This document shows, piece after piece, positions 18,077-26,859 of a stretch of 64,000 nt of DNA. The notes under the pieces were generated by a model, which was not told the DNA's origin, did no database searches, and worked only from the letters and a program-made list of their open reading frames with translations. The translations under genes were made by a program, and so were the position numbers. Each line of letters begins with the position of its first letter. The stretch's first letter is position 1. Source of the stretch: Pseudomonas fluorescens. GTDB lineage: Bacteria > Pseudomonadota > Gammaproteobacteria > Pseudomonadales > Pseudomonadaceae. The stretch is taken from assembly GCF_900636825.1 (NCBI RefSeq), contig NZ_LR134318.1:5193501-5257500 (forward strand), read 5' to 3'.

Positions 18077-18164
18077 AGTCGACCTCGTAAAACATGGCCG
18101 CAGGTTAGCGTAGGGCGGGGGAAATGGCACTCTTTAGCTGACTCGAATACTCCCGGTCCATCAA

Positions 18165-18256
18165 CTGTAGGAGCTGACGAGTGCAACGAGGCTGCGATCA
18201 TTTGATCTTATAAAGAACAAGATCAAAAGATCGCAGCCTGCGGCAGCTCCTACAGG
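18165..18256. repeat. REP pair, variant left arm (GACGAGTG-type)
   Basis: The right arm is the usual CGCAGCCTGCGGCAGCTCC, but the left arm reads GTAGGAGCTGACGAGTGCAA followed by CGAGGCTGCGATC, with an 8-nt longer inner hairpin. The same variant recurs at 49840 and 60156. Confidence 0.85.
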
Positions 18257-18261
18257 GGAAT

Positions 18262-20172
18262 TCATGCGATTCGGGCGATCCCGTGTTTGCGCAGCTTTCT
18301 GTACAGCGTATTGCGGCTGACGCCGAGCTGCTGCGCTGTGTGGGTCATATGCCAGCGCGTCTGCTCAAGCGCATTGAGCAATGCGAGGCGCTCGGCGTCG
18401 TCCAGAGGCTGGGCGGCAATCTGCGCAGGCGTAACCGCCGGCCGCACCTGCCGAATCATCGCTGGCAAATCCTCAATTCTCACCCGCCCGTCATCACACA
18501 ATGCGGCCAGCGTACGCAGGACATTGCGCAACTGCCGCACATTTCCCGGCCAGTTGAACGCCAACAACGCCTGCCACGCCTTCTCTTCGATCAGGATCGT
18601 TGCACCGCCGGCCTCCTCAGCCAAAAGAAAATCCAGCAACTGCGATTTATCACTGCGCTCACGCAACGCCGGCAACGCCACTTCCAACCCATTCAAGCGG
18701 TAATACAAATCCTCACGGAAGCTGCCGCTCTCGACCCGCTCCAGCAAATTGCGGTGGGTGGCACTGATGATGCGCACGTTGACCGCTTCGGGCTCACCCC
18801 CAATCGGCACCACCTGCCGGTCCTCCAACACCCGCAGCAAGCGCGTCTGCAGCGCCAGCGGCATGTCGCCGATTTCATCGAGAAACAGCGTGCCGCCATC
18901 GGCCTGCTGCAACTTGCCGCGCATGCCGTCCTTGCGCGCGCCGGTAAAACTGCCACCGCGATAGCCGAACAATTCACTTTCGATCAGGCTTTCCGGAATC
19001 GCTGCGCAATTGAGCGCAACGAACGCTTTGCCGGCGCGCTGGCTGGCCTGATGCACAGCCTTGGCGAACGCCTCTTTGCCCGAGCCGGTTTCGCCATTGA
19101 TCAACAGCGGCACGTCGCGCTCGAACACGCGCAGGGCTTTGCGGAACTCGGCCTGCAATGCTTCATCACCGAGGCAGATGCCAGACAGGCCCGGCGTAGG
19201 CGTTGCGCTCGACGCTGGAATAATCGCTGTCGGCTTGCGCGTTTCGCCGCGCAACACGGCAAACAAATGCCGGCCATCACGGGTGCGCAACGGCCAACTG
19301 GCGCTGGCATTGGCGCTGGCACGACCCAGCAATTCGTCAAGCGAGCAATCGAAGAACGTCTCTACCGGTTTACCCAGCAAGCCGCCACGAATATGCCCCA
19401 GCAGATTCAGCGCACTCTGGTTGACCGCGCTGATCCGCCCTTCGCCGTCAAATGCCAGCAATCCCTCGCTGAACAAGCCGACGGACTCGGCCTGCAGATG
19501 AAAACGCAGCAACCATTGATTATCGAAACAGCGCAGGAAGTAGCAGCTTTCGATCATCTTCGCCGACAGATTGACCAGCGCCATGGTGTGAAACTGGCTC
19601 TGCCGCGAAACCTCGGGGCGCGCCGAGGACACATCGAGTACGGCGAGCAATTCGCCATGCGGATCGAACACTGGGCTTGCCGAGCAGGTCAGCCCGGTAT
19701 GGCGACCGCGGAAGTGTTCTTCCTGATGAATCGTCAGCGCCTGGCGCTCGACCAGACAGGTGCCGATGCCGTTGGTGCCTTCGCAGGCTTCGCTCCAGTC
19801 GGCGCCGAGCCAGAGCCCGGCGCGTTCGAAAATCTTCCGTTCCGCGGGCGCGGTGACGCAATTGAGGATCACCCCGCGCGCGTCAGTCAGCAGCACCGCG
19901 TGGCCGGCGCCAGAGAGTTGTTGATGCAGGCTGCTCATTTCGGTGCCGGCGATTTGCAGCACCTGTTGCAGACGCTCGCGGCTTTCCAGCACGCGGCCGT
20001 GTTCAAGCACGGTCGGCGCCATCGTCACTGACGGGTCGAGGTGATAGTCCTCAAGGCAACGCAGCCAGGAACGCGCGATCGACGGATCGGCACCAGGACC
20101 GTGCAGGTGCGGTTTGCCCTGAGTGACGGTGAGAACCTGGCGGGCATGGCGACTCAAGTGGTTGTCGTGCAT
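18262..20172 (-). CDS. Sigma-54-dependent activator (AcoR-like GAF-AAA+-Fis)
   Basis: A 636-aa enhancer-binding protein. The N-terminal half has a GAF-like sensor (VLLTDARGVILNCV, EGTNGIGTCLVERQALTIHQ) and a PAS-like region near residue 235. The AAA+ domain has Walker A GETGSGKE, the sigma-54 contact loop as GSFTGA rather than GAFTGA, and Walker B GGTLFLDEIGD. A Fis-type helix-turn-helix ends the protein (TAQQLGVSRNTLYRKLRKHG). It is divergent from exaC, which has a sigma-54 promoter, so it very probably activates aldehyde and ethanolamine catabolism. The inducer is not readable; acetaldehyde or a related alcohol is plausible. Confidence 0.92.
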   Translation of the reverse strand: MHDNHLSRHARQVLTVTQGKPHLHGPGADPSIARSWLRCLEDYHLDPSVTMAPTVLEHGRVLESRERLQQVLQIAGTEMSSLHQQLSGAGHAVLLTDARGVILNCVTAPAERKIFERAGLWLGADWSEACEGTNGIGTCLVERQALTIHQEEHFRGRHTGLTCSASPVFDPHGELLAVLDVSSARPEVSRQSQFHTMALVNLSAKMIESCYFLRCFDNQWLLRFHLQAESVGLFSEGLLAFDGEGRISAVNQSALNLLGHIRGGLLGKPVETFFDCSLDELLGRASANASASWPLRTRDGRHLFAVLRGETRKPTAIIPASSATPTPGLSGICLGDEALQAEFRKALRVFERDVPLLINGETGSGKEAFAKAVHQASQRAGKAFVALNCAAIPESLIESELFGYRGGSFTGARKDGMRGKLQQADGGTLFLDEIGDMPLALQTRLLRVLEDRQVVPIGGEPEAVNVRIISATHRNLLERVESGSFREDLYYRLNGLEVALPALRERSDKSQLLDFLLAEEAGGATILIEEKAWQALLAFNWPGNVRQLRNVLRTLAALCDDGRVRIEDLPAMIRQVRPAVTPAQIAAQPLDDAERLALLNALEQTRWHMTHTAQQLGVSRNTLYRKLRKHGIARIA

Positions 20173-20208
20173 TTCTTATTGTTCTCCCCGAAAGGTCGAC
20201 GCAAACCT

Positions 20209-20315
20209 GTGTAGGAGCTGCCGCAGGCTCGGGCCGCGATCGGACGATCTTTTGATCTTGATTTTGATCTTGAAAAACAAAATCAAAAGATCGCAGCCTG
20301 CGGCAGCTCCTACAG
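20209..20315. repeat. REP palindrome pair (GTAGGAGCTGCCG type)
   Basis: The arms GTAGGAGCTGCCGCAGGCTC and CGCAGCCTGCGGCAGCTCC are separated by a longer loop rich in GATCTTGATT and its complement. The left arm carries a short insertion (GGGCCG) before GCGATCGG. Confidence 0.85.
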
Positions 20316-20501
20316 GGATTGCTGTTGGCTGAGGATCCCTCAGCCAACCGCGCATTGCAATGCTGGCAAGACCGCCCGGTCACGCGTTGTGCCGAAAGCG
20401 GTACAAACTGTCAACTTCGCTGTACCGCAACCGCGACAGCCTCAGCCCATTCGTCCGACAAAACCTCGCCAAGGTCTTGATTTGCCTGACCCGCACGGCA
20501 G

Positions 20502-20516
20502 TGGCCCGGCCCTTGC
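20502..20516 (+). promoter_or_regulatory. Sigma-54 (-24/-12) promoter of exaC
   Basis: The sequence TGGCCCGGCCCTTGC matches the TGGCAC-N5-TTGC consensus with exact spacing: GG at 20503-20504 and GC at 20515-20516. It lies about 66 bases before the exaC ATG and opposite a sigma-54 activator gene. Confidence 0.8.
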
Positions 20517-20582
20517 TCTACGCTTATAGCAAGCGCACTTGCGCGTTTCTCTAATAAGTACAAAGCCAAGGAGAACATCATC

Positions 20583-22103
20583 ATGCGTTACGCTCACCCC
20601 GGTACTGAAGGCGCCAAGGTTTCGTTCAAAAGCAAGTACGGTAACTACATCGGCGGCGAGTTCGTCGCGCCTGTGAAAGGTCAGTACTTCACCAATACCT
20701 CGCCAGTGAATGGCCAGCCAATTGCCGAATTCCCTCGTTCCACTGCCGAAGACATCGACAAGGCGCTGGACGCCGCCCACGCCGCCGCAGATGCCTGGGG
20801 CGCAACCTCCGTGCAGGCGCGCTCGCTGATCTTGCTGAAAATCGCCGACCGTATCGAAGAAAACCTAGAGCTGCTGGCCATCACTGAAACCTGGGACAAC
20901 GGCAAAGCCATCCGCGAAACCCTCAACGCCGACATCCCGCTGGCCGCCGACCATTTCCGCTACTTCGCCGGTTGCCTGCGCGCTCAGGAAGGCAGCGCTG
21001 CGGAAATCGACGGCAACACCGTGGCTTATCACATCCATGAACCGCTGGGCGTGGTCGGGCAGATCATTCCGTGGAACTTCCCGCTGCTGATGGCCGCGTG
21101 GAAACTCGCACCAGCGCTGGCCGCCGGTAACTGCGTGGTACTCAAGCCTGCCGAGCAAACGCCGCTGGGCATCTGCGTGCTGATGGAGCTGATCGGCGAC
21201 CTGCTGCCACCGGGCGTGCTCAATGTCGTACAAGGTTTCGGCAAAGAAGCCGGCGAAGCCCTCGCCACCAGCAAACGTATCGCCAAGATTGCTTTCACCG
21301 GCTCTACCCCGGTTGGCTCGCACATCATGAAATGCGCGGCGGAAAACATCATTCCCTCCACCGTCGAGCTGGGCGGCAAGTCGCCGAACATCTTTTTCGA
21401 AGACATCATGCAGGCCGAGCCGAGCTTCATCGAGAAAGCCGCCGAAGGTCTGGTGCTGGCGTTCTTCAACCAGGGCGAAGTCTGCACCTGCCCTTCCCGC
21501 GCCTTGGTGCAGGAATCGATCTACGACGAATTCATGCAGGCGGTGATGAAGAAAGTCAGCCAGATCAAACGTGGCGATCCGCTCGACACCGACACCATGG
21601 TCGGCGCCCAGGCATCCGAGCAGCAATTCGACAAAATCCTCTCCTATCTGGAAATCGCCAAGGGCGAAGGCGCCGAGCTGCTGACGGGCGGCAAGGTGGA
21701 AAAACTCGAAGGCAGCCTGGCCACCGGTTATTACATCCAGCCGACCCTGCTCAAGGGCACCAACAAGATGCGCGTGTTTCAGGAAGAAATCTTCGGCCCG
21801 GTGGTGAGCATCACCACATTCAAGGACGAAGCCGAAGCCCTGGCGATTGCCAACGACACCGAGTTCGGCCTTGGCGCCGGTCTGTGGACCCGCGACATCA
21901 ACCGCGCCTACCGCATGGGCCGGGCGATCAAGGCCGGTCGCGTATGGACCAACTGCTATCACCTGTACCCGGCGCATGCCGCGTTTGGCGGTTACAAAAA
22001 ATCCGGCGTCGGGCGTGAGACGCACAAGATGATGCTCGACCATTATCAGCAGACCAAGAATCTGTTGGTGAGCTACGACATCAATCCGTTGGGGTTCTTC
22101 TAA
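20583..22103 (+). CDS. exaC: NAD+-dependent (acet)aldehyde dehydrogenase ExaC/AcoD
   Basis: A 506-aa aldehyde dehydrogenase that oxidises acetaldehyde and related aldehydes to the acid. Motifs: PWNFPLLMAAWKLAPALAAG, FTGSTPVG of the NAD site, the general base in ELGGKSPN, and the nucleophile region FNQGEVCTCPSR. The two cysteines close to the active site and the overall length place it in the ExaC/AcoD/AldB group. ATG 20583 has AAGGAGAAC upstream. It is transcribed from the sigma-54 promoter at 20502 and should consume the acetaldehyde released by EutBC. Confidence 0.93.
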   Translation: MRYAHPGTEGAKVSFKSKYGNYIGGEFVAPVKGQYFTNTSPVNGQPIAEFPRSTAEDIDKALDAAHAAADAWGATSVQARSLILLKIADRIEENLELLAITETWDNGKAIRETLNADIPLAADHFRYFAGCLRAQEGSAAEIDGNTVAYHIHEPLGVVGQIIPWNFPLLMAAWKLAPALAAGNCVVLKPAEQTPLGICVLMELIGDLLPPGVLNVVQGFGKEAGEALATSKRIAKIAFTGSTPVGSHIMKCAAENIIPSTVELGGKSPNIFFEDIMQAEPSFIEKAAEGLVLAFFNQGEVCTCPSRALVQESIYDEFMQAVMKKVSQIKRGDPLDTDTMVGAQASEQQFDKILSYLEIAKGEGAELLTGGKVEKLEGSLATGYYIQPTLLKGTNKMRVFQEEIFGPVVSITTFKDEAEALAIANDTEFGLGAGLWTRDINRAYRMGRAIKAGRVWTNCYHLYPAHAAFGGYKKSGVGRETHKMMLDHYQQTKNLLVSYDINPLGFF

Positions 22104-22109
22104 GCGAAT

Positions 22110-22139
22110 GGGGCGCTGCAGTGATTGCTGCAACGCCCC
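22110..22139 (+). terminator. Hairpin after exaC, possible terminator
   Basis: GGGGCGCTGCAG and CTGCAACGCCCC form a 12-bp stem with one mismatch and a 6-nt loop, starting seven bases after the exaC stop. No clear T-run follows, so it may only attenuate or protect the transcript. Confidence 0.5.
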
Positions 22140-22148
22140 CTATATAGC

Positions 22149-22225
22149 TTTCGCGAGCAGGCTCGCTCTCACAGGGGACTTGTCGTCCCATGCAATTCCC
22201 TGTGGGAGCGAGCCTGCTCGCGAAA
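22149..22225. repeat. REP palindrome pair (GTGGGAGCGAGCC type)
   Basis: TTTCGCGAGCAGGCTCGCTC at 22149 and its complement GAGCGAGCCTGCTCGCGAAA ending at 22225 flank a 20-nt spacer between exaC and eat. Confidence 0.9.
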
Positions 22226-22294
22226 TCTCTGTGCCATTCAACCCAATGGCTTGGCTGTAGCCGGGCCAATAAAACAATAAGAAAGGTGCACCCT

Positions 22295-23746
22295 ATGCCA
22301 AGCGAATCCCCGGCCGGCGCTCCGGCGACCGGCTCCTCCGTCGACTTCGAAAAAGTCGGCAGCGATTACTTCCAGCAACGCGAACTGAAAAAAGGCGCCG
22401 CCGGCTGGGTCCTGCTGGTCGGTCTCGGCGTCGCGTATGTGATTTCCGGCGACTACGCCGGCTGGAACTTCGGCCTCGCCCAGGGTGGCTGGGGCGGTAT
22501 GTTTCTCGCCACGCTGCTGATGGCGACCATGTACCTGTGCATGTGTTTTTCCCTCGCCGAACTGTCGTCGATGATTCCCACCGCTGGCGGCGGCTACGGT
22601 TTCGCCCGCAGTGCTTTCGGGCCTTGGGGCGGGTTTCTTACCGGCACGGCGATTCTGATCGAATACGCCATCGCCCCCGCCGCCATCGCAGTCTTCATCG
22701 GCGCCTATTGCGAATCGCTGTTCGGTATTGGCGGCTGGGTGATCTATCTGGCGTTCTACATCATCTTCATCGCCATCCATATCTTCGGCGTCGGCGAAGC
22801 GCTCAAGCTGATGTTCATCATCACTGCCGTCGCCGCCCTGGCACTGGGGGTGTTTCTAGTGGCGATGGTGCCGCACTTCGACGTTGCCAATCTGCTCGAC
22901 ATCCCGGTAACCACTGCGGTCGGCGCCAGTCCGTTTCTGCCGTTCGGCTACGTCGGCGTGTGGGCGGCGATTCCCTATGCGATCTGGTTTTTCCTCGCCG
23001 TCGAAGGTGTGCCGCTCGCCGCCGAAGAAACCAAAAACCCCAAGCGTGACCTGCCGCGGGGGCTGATTGGCGCGATGCTGGTGCTGCTGATGTTCGCCCT
23101 GCTGATCCTTATCGTCGGCCCGGGCGGTGCGGGCGCCAATTCGCTGCTGACTTCCGGCAATCCGCTGGTCGAAGCGCTGAGCAAGGCCTACGGCGGCTCG
23201 ACGTGGATGGGCAGCTTCGTCAACCTTGTGGGCCTGGCCGGTTTGATTGCCAGTTTCTTCTCGATCATCTACGCGTACTCGCGGCAGATCTTCGCGCTGT
23301 CGCGGGCCGGTTACCTGCCGCGCAAATTGTCCCAGACCAACAAGAGCAAGGCCCCGGTGCTGGCGCTGGTAATTCCCGGGATTATCGGCTTCGGTCTGTC
23401 GCTGACCGGCCAGGGCGACTTGCTGATTCTGGTGGCCGTGTTCGGCGCGACCATTTCCTACGTGCTGATGATGGCCGCACACATCACCCTGCGCATCCGT
23501 CGCCCCAAAATGGACCGGCCGTATCGCACGCCGGGCGGCATCTTCACTTCGGGTGTGGCGCTGGTGCTGGCCTGCATCGCGGTGGTGGCGGGCTTCCTCG
23601 TCGATCCGCGGGTGGTGATTGGCGCCGCTATCATCTATGGAGTGTTAATTGCTTACTTTGCCTTCTACAGTCGGCATCACTTGGTAGCGGGCACGCCGGA
23701 AGAGGAATTCGCGGCGATTCAGAAAGCTGAAGAAGCCTTGCACTGA
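22295..23746 (+). CDS. eat: Ethanolamine permease (APC superfamily)
   Basis: A 483-aa permease with twelve hydrophobic segments of the amino acid/polyamine/organocation family, imported substrate predicted to be ethanolamine. Characteristic stretches are LGVAYVISGDYAGWNFGLAQ, MIPTAGGGYGFARSAFGPWG and VEGVPLAAEETKNPKRDLPR. The start is ATG 22295 with GAAAGGTG upstream; an earlier in-frame extension runs through the REP and is not coding. The next genes, eutB and eutC, confirm the substrate by context. Confidence 0.92.
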   Translation: MPSESPAGAPATGSSVDFEKVGSDYFQQRELKKGAAGWVLLVGLGVAYVISGDYAGWNFGLAQGGWGGMFLATLLMATMYLCMCFSLAELSSMIPTAGGGYGFARSAFGPWGGFLTGTAILIEYAIAPAAIAVFIGAYCESLFGIGGWVIYLAFYIIFIAIHIFGVGEALKLMFIITAVAALALGVFLVAMVPHFDVANLLDIPVTTAVGASPFLPFGYVGVWAAIPYAIWFFLAVEGVPLAAEETKNPKRDLPRGLIGAMLVLLMFALLILIVGPGGAGANSLLTSGNPLVEALSKAYGGSTWMGSFVNLVGLAGLIASFFSIIYAYSRQIFALSRAGYLPRKLSQTNKSKAPVLALVIPGIIGFGLSLTGQGDLLILVAVFGATISYVLMMAAHITLRIRRPKMDRPYRTPGGIFTSGVALVLACIAVVAGFLVDPRVVIGAAIIYGVLIAYFAFYSRHHLVAGTPEEEFAAIQKAEEALH

Positions 23747-23760
23747 TTGTCGAAAACCAC

Positions 23761-23781
23761 GGCGCAGAGCAGTTCTGCGCC
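23761..23781 (+). other. Perfect hairpin between eat and eutB
   Basis: GGCGCAGA and TCTGCGCC form a perfect 8-bp stem with a 5-nt loop just before the eutB ribosome site. There is no T-run. It may mark an mRNA processing or attenuation point that sets the eat to eutB ratio. Confidence 0.5.
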
Positions 23782-23798
23782 GTCATGGAGAACGCTGA

Positions 23799-25193
23799 AT
23801 GGCCAGTTTTGCTCACACGGTCGGCGCGCAGACCTACCGCTTCGACAGCCTCAAAGACGTCATGGCCAAGGCCAGTCCGGCACGTTCGGGAGACTTTCTT
23901 GCCGAGATTGCCGCGCTAAATGACGGCGAGCGAGTGGCCGCGCAAATGGCCCTGGCTGACATTCCGCTCACGCATTTCCTGCAGGAAGCGCTGATTCCCT
24001 ACGAAGCCGATGAAGTTACTCGGCTGATCATCGACACCCACGACCAGCAGGCCTTCGCGGTGGTCAGCCACCTGACGGTGGGCGGTTTCCGCGACTGGCT
24101 GCTTAGCGACGCGGCAGATGAAACCAGCCTGCGCGCCCTCGCCCCCGGCCTGACACCGGAAATGGTTGCCGCCGTGTCGAAGATCATGCGCGTGCAGGAT
24201 CTGGTGCTGGTCGCGCAGAAAATTCGCGTCGTGACCAAGTTTCGCGGCACCCTCGGTTTGCGCGGGCGCCTGTCGACCCGCCTGCAACCCAACCACCCGA
24301 CCGACGAACCGTCCGGCATCGCCGCGAGCATTCTCGACGGCCTGCTGTACGGCAACGGCGATGCGATGATCGGCGTCAACCCGGCCACCGACAGCATCGC
24401 GTCGATCTGCGCCATGCTGGAGATGCTCGACGCGATCATTCAGCGCTACGACATTCCCACCCAGGCCTGCGTGCTGACCCACGTCACCACTTCGATTGAG
24501 GCGATCAACCGCGGCGTGCCGCTGGATCTGGTGTTCCAGTCGATTGCGGGCACCGAAGCGGCCAACGCAAGCTTCGGCATCAACCTCAACGTGTTGCAGG
24601 AAGGTTACGACGCCGGGCTGAGCCTGAAGCGCGGCACGCTCGGGCAGAACCTGATGTATTTCGAAACCGGTCAGGGCAGCGCGCTGTCGGCCAACGCCCA
24701 CCACGGCGTCGATCAACAGACCTGCGAGACAAGAGCCTACGCCGTGGCGCGACATTTCAAGCCGTTCCTGGTGAATACCGTCGTAGGATTTATCGGCCCC
24801 GAATACCTCTACAACGGCAAACAGATCATCCGTGCCGGCCTCGAAGACCATTTTTGCGGCAAGTTGCTCGGCGTGCCGATGGGCTGCGATATCTGCTACA
24901 CCAACCACGCCGAAGCCGATCAGGACGACATGGACACCCTGCTGACGCTGCTCGGGGTCGCTGGCATCAATTTCATCATGGGCATTCCCGGCTCCGACGA
25001 CATCATGCTCAATTACCAGACCACTTCATTCCACGACGCCCTCTACGCCCGCCAGACCCTGGGCCTGAAACCAGCGCCGGAGTTCGAGCAATGGTTGGCG
25101 AACATGGGCATCTTCACTCAGGCGGACGGCAAGGTTCGCTTCGGTAACAACCTGCCGCCGGCCTTCCGTCAGGCCTTGGCGCACTTGGGATGA
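23799..25193 (+). CDS. eutB: Ethanolamine ammonia-lyase large subunit EutB
   Basis: Large, catalytic subunit of the adenosylcobalamin-dependent lyase that turns ethanolamine into acetaldehyde and ammonia. The 464-aa length is normal. Conserved regions include LQPNHPTDEPSGIAASILDG, MIGVNPATDS, FETGQGSALSANAHHGVDQQ and MGCDICYTNHAEADQDDMD. ATG 23799 is preceded by GGAG. eutC follows with a 4-nt overlap. No EutA reactivating factor, cobalamin adenosyltransferase or shell protein is encoded nearby. Confidence 0.96.
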   Translation: MASFAHTVGAQTYRFDSLKDVMAKASPARSGDFLAEIAALNDGERVAAQMALADIPLTHFLQEALIPYEADEVTRLIIDTHDQQAFAVVSHLTVGGFRDWLLSDAADETSLRALAPGLTPEMVAAVSKIMRVQDLVLVAQKIRVVTKFRGTLGLRGRLSTRLQPNHPTDEPSGIAASILDGLLYGNGDAMIGVNPATDSIASICAMLEMLDAIIQRYDIPTQACVLTHVTTSIEAINRGVPLDLVFQSIAGTEAANASFGINLNVLQEGYDAGLSLKRGTLGQNLMYFETGQGSALSANAHHGVDQQTCETRAYAVARHFKPFLVNTVVGFIGPEYLYNGKQIIRAGLEDHFCGKLLGVPMGCDICYTNHAEADQDDMDTLLTLLGVAGINFIMGIPGSDDIMLNYQTTSFHDALYARQTLGLKPAPEFEQWLANMGIFTQADGKVRFGNNLPPAFRQALAHLG

Positions 25194-26023
25194 GTCTTAT
25201 GAAAAAACCACCGGTCGATCCGCAAAACCCGTGGCTGGAACTGCGCCGCCTGACGCCGGCGCGCATTGCGTTGGGCAGAACCGGCACCAGTTTGCCGACC
25301 CAGGCACAACTGGATTTTCAATTCGCCCACGCACAAGCGCGCGATGCCGTGCATCTGGCGTTTGATCACGCCGGGCTTGGCGCGCAATTGAGTGAGCGCG
25401 GCCGCGAAAGCCTGCTGCTGCACAGTGCGGCGCAGGATCGAAACAGCTACCTGCAGCGCCCGGATCTGGGGCGCAAACTCAGCGACGAATCTGCGCAAAC
25501 CCTGCGTGATTACGCGACAGCGCATCCGGGCGGGGTTGATCTGGTCATCGTTGTGGCCGACGGGCTGTCGGCGCTGGCGGTGCATCGCCATACCCTGCCG
25601 TTTCTGACGCGCCTGGAAGAACAAATGAATGGCGACGGTTGGTCGTTGGCGCCGGTGGTATTGGTCGAACAGGGTCGCGTCGCCATCGGTGATGAAATCG
25701 GCCAACTGCTCGGGGCGCAAATGGTGGTGATGCTGATCGGCGAGCGCCCGGGCCTCAGTTCGCCGGACAGCCTCGGGCTGTATTTCACCTACGCGCCGAA
25801 AATCGGCCTGACTGATGCTTTTCGCAATTGCATTTCCAATGTGCGGCTCGAAGGGCTGAGCTACGGCATGGCGGCGCATCGCTTGCTGTACCTGATGCGC
25901 GAGGCCTGTCGTCGGCAGTTGTCGGGGGTCAATTTGAAGGACGAAGCCCAGCTTCATACGCTGGAGTCGCACGAGGGTGTCGACATGAAAGGTAATTTCC
26001 TACTCGATCCGCCCCCAGCCTGA
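25190..26023 (+). CDS. eutC: Ethanolamine ammonia-lyase small subunit EutC
   Basis: Small subunit of the lyase, needed with EutB to bind adenosylcobalamin. The 277-aa protein has TPARIALGRTGTSLPT near the N-terminus, VIVVADGLSALAVHRH, and MLIGERPGLSSPDSLGLYFT. Its ATG overlaps the eutB stop as ATGA, consistent with fixed subunit stoichiometry. It ends the exaC-eat-eutBC block. Confidence 0.96.
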   Translation: MSLMKKPPVDPQNPWLELRRLTPARIALGRTGTSLPTQAQLDFQFAHAQARDAVHLAFDHAGLGAQLSERGRESLLLHSAAQDRNSYLQRPDLGRKLSDESAQTLRDYATAHPGGVDLVIVVADGLSALAVHRHTLPFLTRLEEQMNGDGWSLAPVVLVEQGRVAIGDEIGQLLGAQMVVMLIGERPGLSSPDSLGLYFTYAPKIGLTDAFRNCISNVRLEGLSYGMAAHRLLYLMREACRRQLSGVNLKDEAQLHTLESHEGVDMKGNFLLDPPPA

Positions 26024-26138
26024 ACCGTTTCCGCATTGCCTTTCCAAGCAGGTTTCAGGCAGGATCGATGCACGGCCGCCCGGGTTTCCCATCGCCGTCA
26101 GAGCAGTTGATGACAGCCACTTGAAGACGAGACCTATC

Positions 26139-26600
26139 ATGCGGATTATTCAAGCGACCCTCGAACATCTGGATTTGCTGACCCCGTTGTTCGTCAAATA
26201 TCGCGAGTTCTACGGTTCCCTGCCTTACCCGGATTCCTCCCGTGCGTTTCTCGAAAAACGCCTGCGCCGCAAAGAGTCGGTGATCTATCTGGCGCTGGCC
26301 GATGATGACGACAAGAAGTTGATGGGTTTTTGCCAGCTCTACCCGAGCTTCTCCTCGCTGTCGCTCAAGCGCGTGTGGATTCTCAACGATATCTACGTCG
26401 CCGAAGATGCGCGCCGCCAATTGGTGGCCGACAACCTCATCCGCACCGCGAAGAAAATGGCCAAGGAAACCCAGGCGGTGCGCATGCGCGTATCGACCAG
26501 CAGCAATAACGAAGTCGCGCAGAAAACCTACGAATCGATCGGGTTCAAGGAAGACACCGAGTTCAAGAATTACGTGTTGCCGATCAGCGACGAGCTTTAA
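26139..26600 (+). CDS. GNAT-family N-acetyltransferase
   Basis: A 153-aa acetyltransferase. The acetyl-CoA loop region reads LNDIYVAEDARRQLVADNLI, followed by the NEVAQKTYESIGFKE signature of GNAT motif B. ATG 26139 is preferred over an in-frame TTG at 26121 that lacks a ribosome site. Substrate unknown; it stands alone between eutC and a REP. Confidence 0.88.
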   Translation: MRIIQATLEHLDLLTPLFVKYREFYGSLPYPDSSRAFLEKRLRRKESVIYLALADDDDKKLMGFCQLYPSFSSLSLKRVWILNDIYVAEDARRQLVADNLIRTAKKMAKETQAVRMRVSTSSNNEVAQKTYESIGFKEDTEFKNYVLPISDEL

Positions 26601-26604
26601 ACCC

Positions 26605-26682
26605 AAAAGATCGCAGCCTTTGGCAGCTCCTACAGCGGGACGCGTTCCAATTGTAGGAGCTGCCGAAGGCTGCGATCTTTTG
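26605..26682. repeat. REP palindrome pair (GTAGGAGCTGCCG type), inverted order
   Basis: Here the arms point outward to each other: AAAAGATCGCAGCC...CAGCTCCTACAG first, then TTGTAGGAGCTGCCGAAGGC and CTGCGATCTTTT. It follows the GNAT stop by a few bases. Confidence 0.88.
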
Positions 26683-26752
26683 AGGGCTGACAATTGTTCA
26701 CACCATGACATTCCCCGCTACAAAACCGGCGCGCTTTTCAGCGGTCAGACCG

Positions 26753-26758
26753 TATAAT
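26753..26758 (+). promoter_or_regulatory. Likely -10 box of the DedA gene
   Basis: A perfect TATAAT about 100 bases before the DedA ATG. No convincing -35 box is seen at the usual distance. Confidence 0.35.
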
Positions 26759-26859
26759 CCCGTTCTTTCCGGCTTGTAAGAAAAACTACACCCCGCTGTA
26801 GGCTTACACGAAGTCATCCGCACAGGCCTGTCGAATCGGGCTGTCATACAGGTGCCCCC

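Larger units (their letters stand above)
20173..20582. other. Divergent regulatory region between the activator and exaC
   Basis: A 410-base gap without a gene. It holds a REP pair near the activator, a partly palindromic TGTACCGCAACCGCGACA at 20421-20438 that is a candidate activator-binding site, the sigma-54 promoter at 20502-20516, and the exaC leader with ribosome site AAGGAG. The candidate site lies about 90-105 bases upstream of the predicted start point, a usual enhancer distance. Confidence 0.6.
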
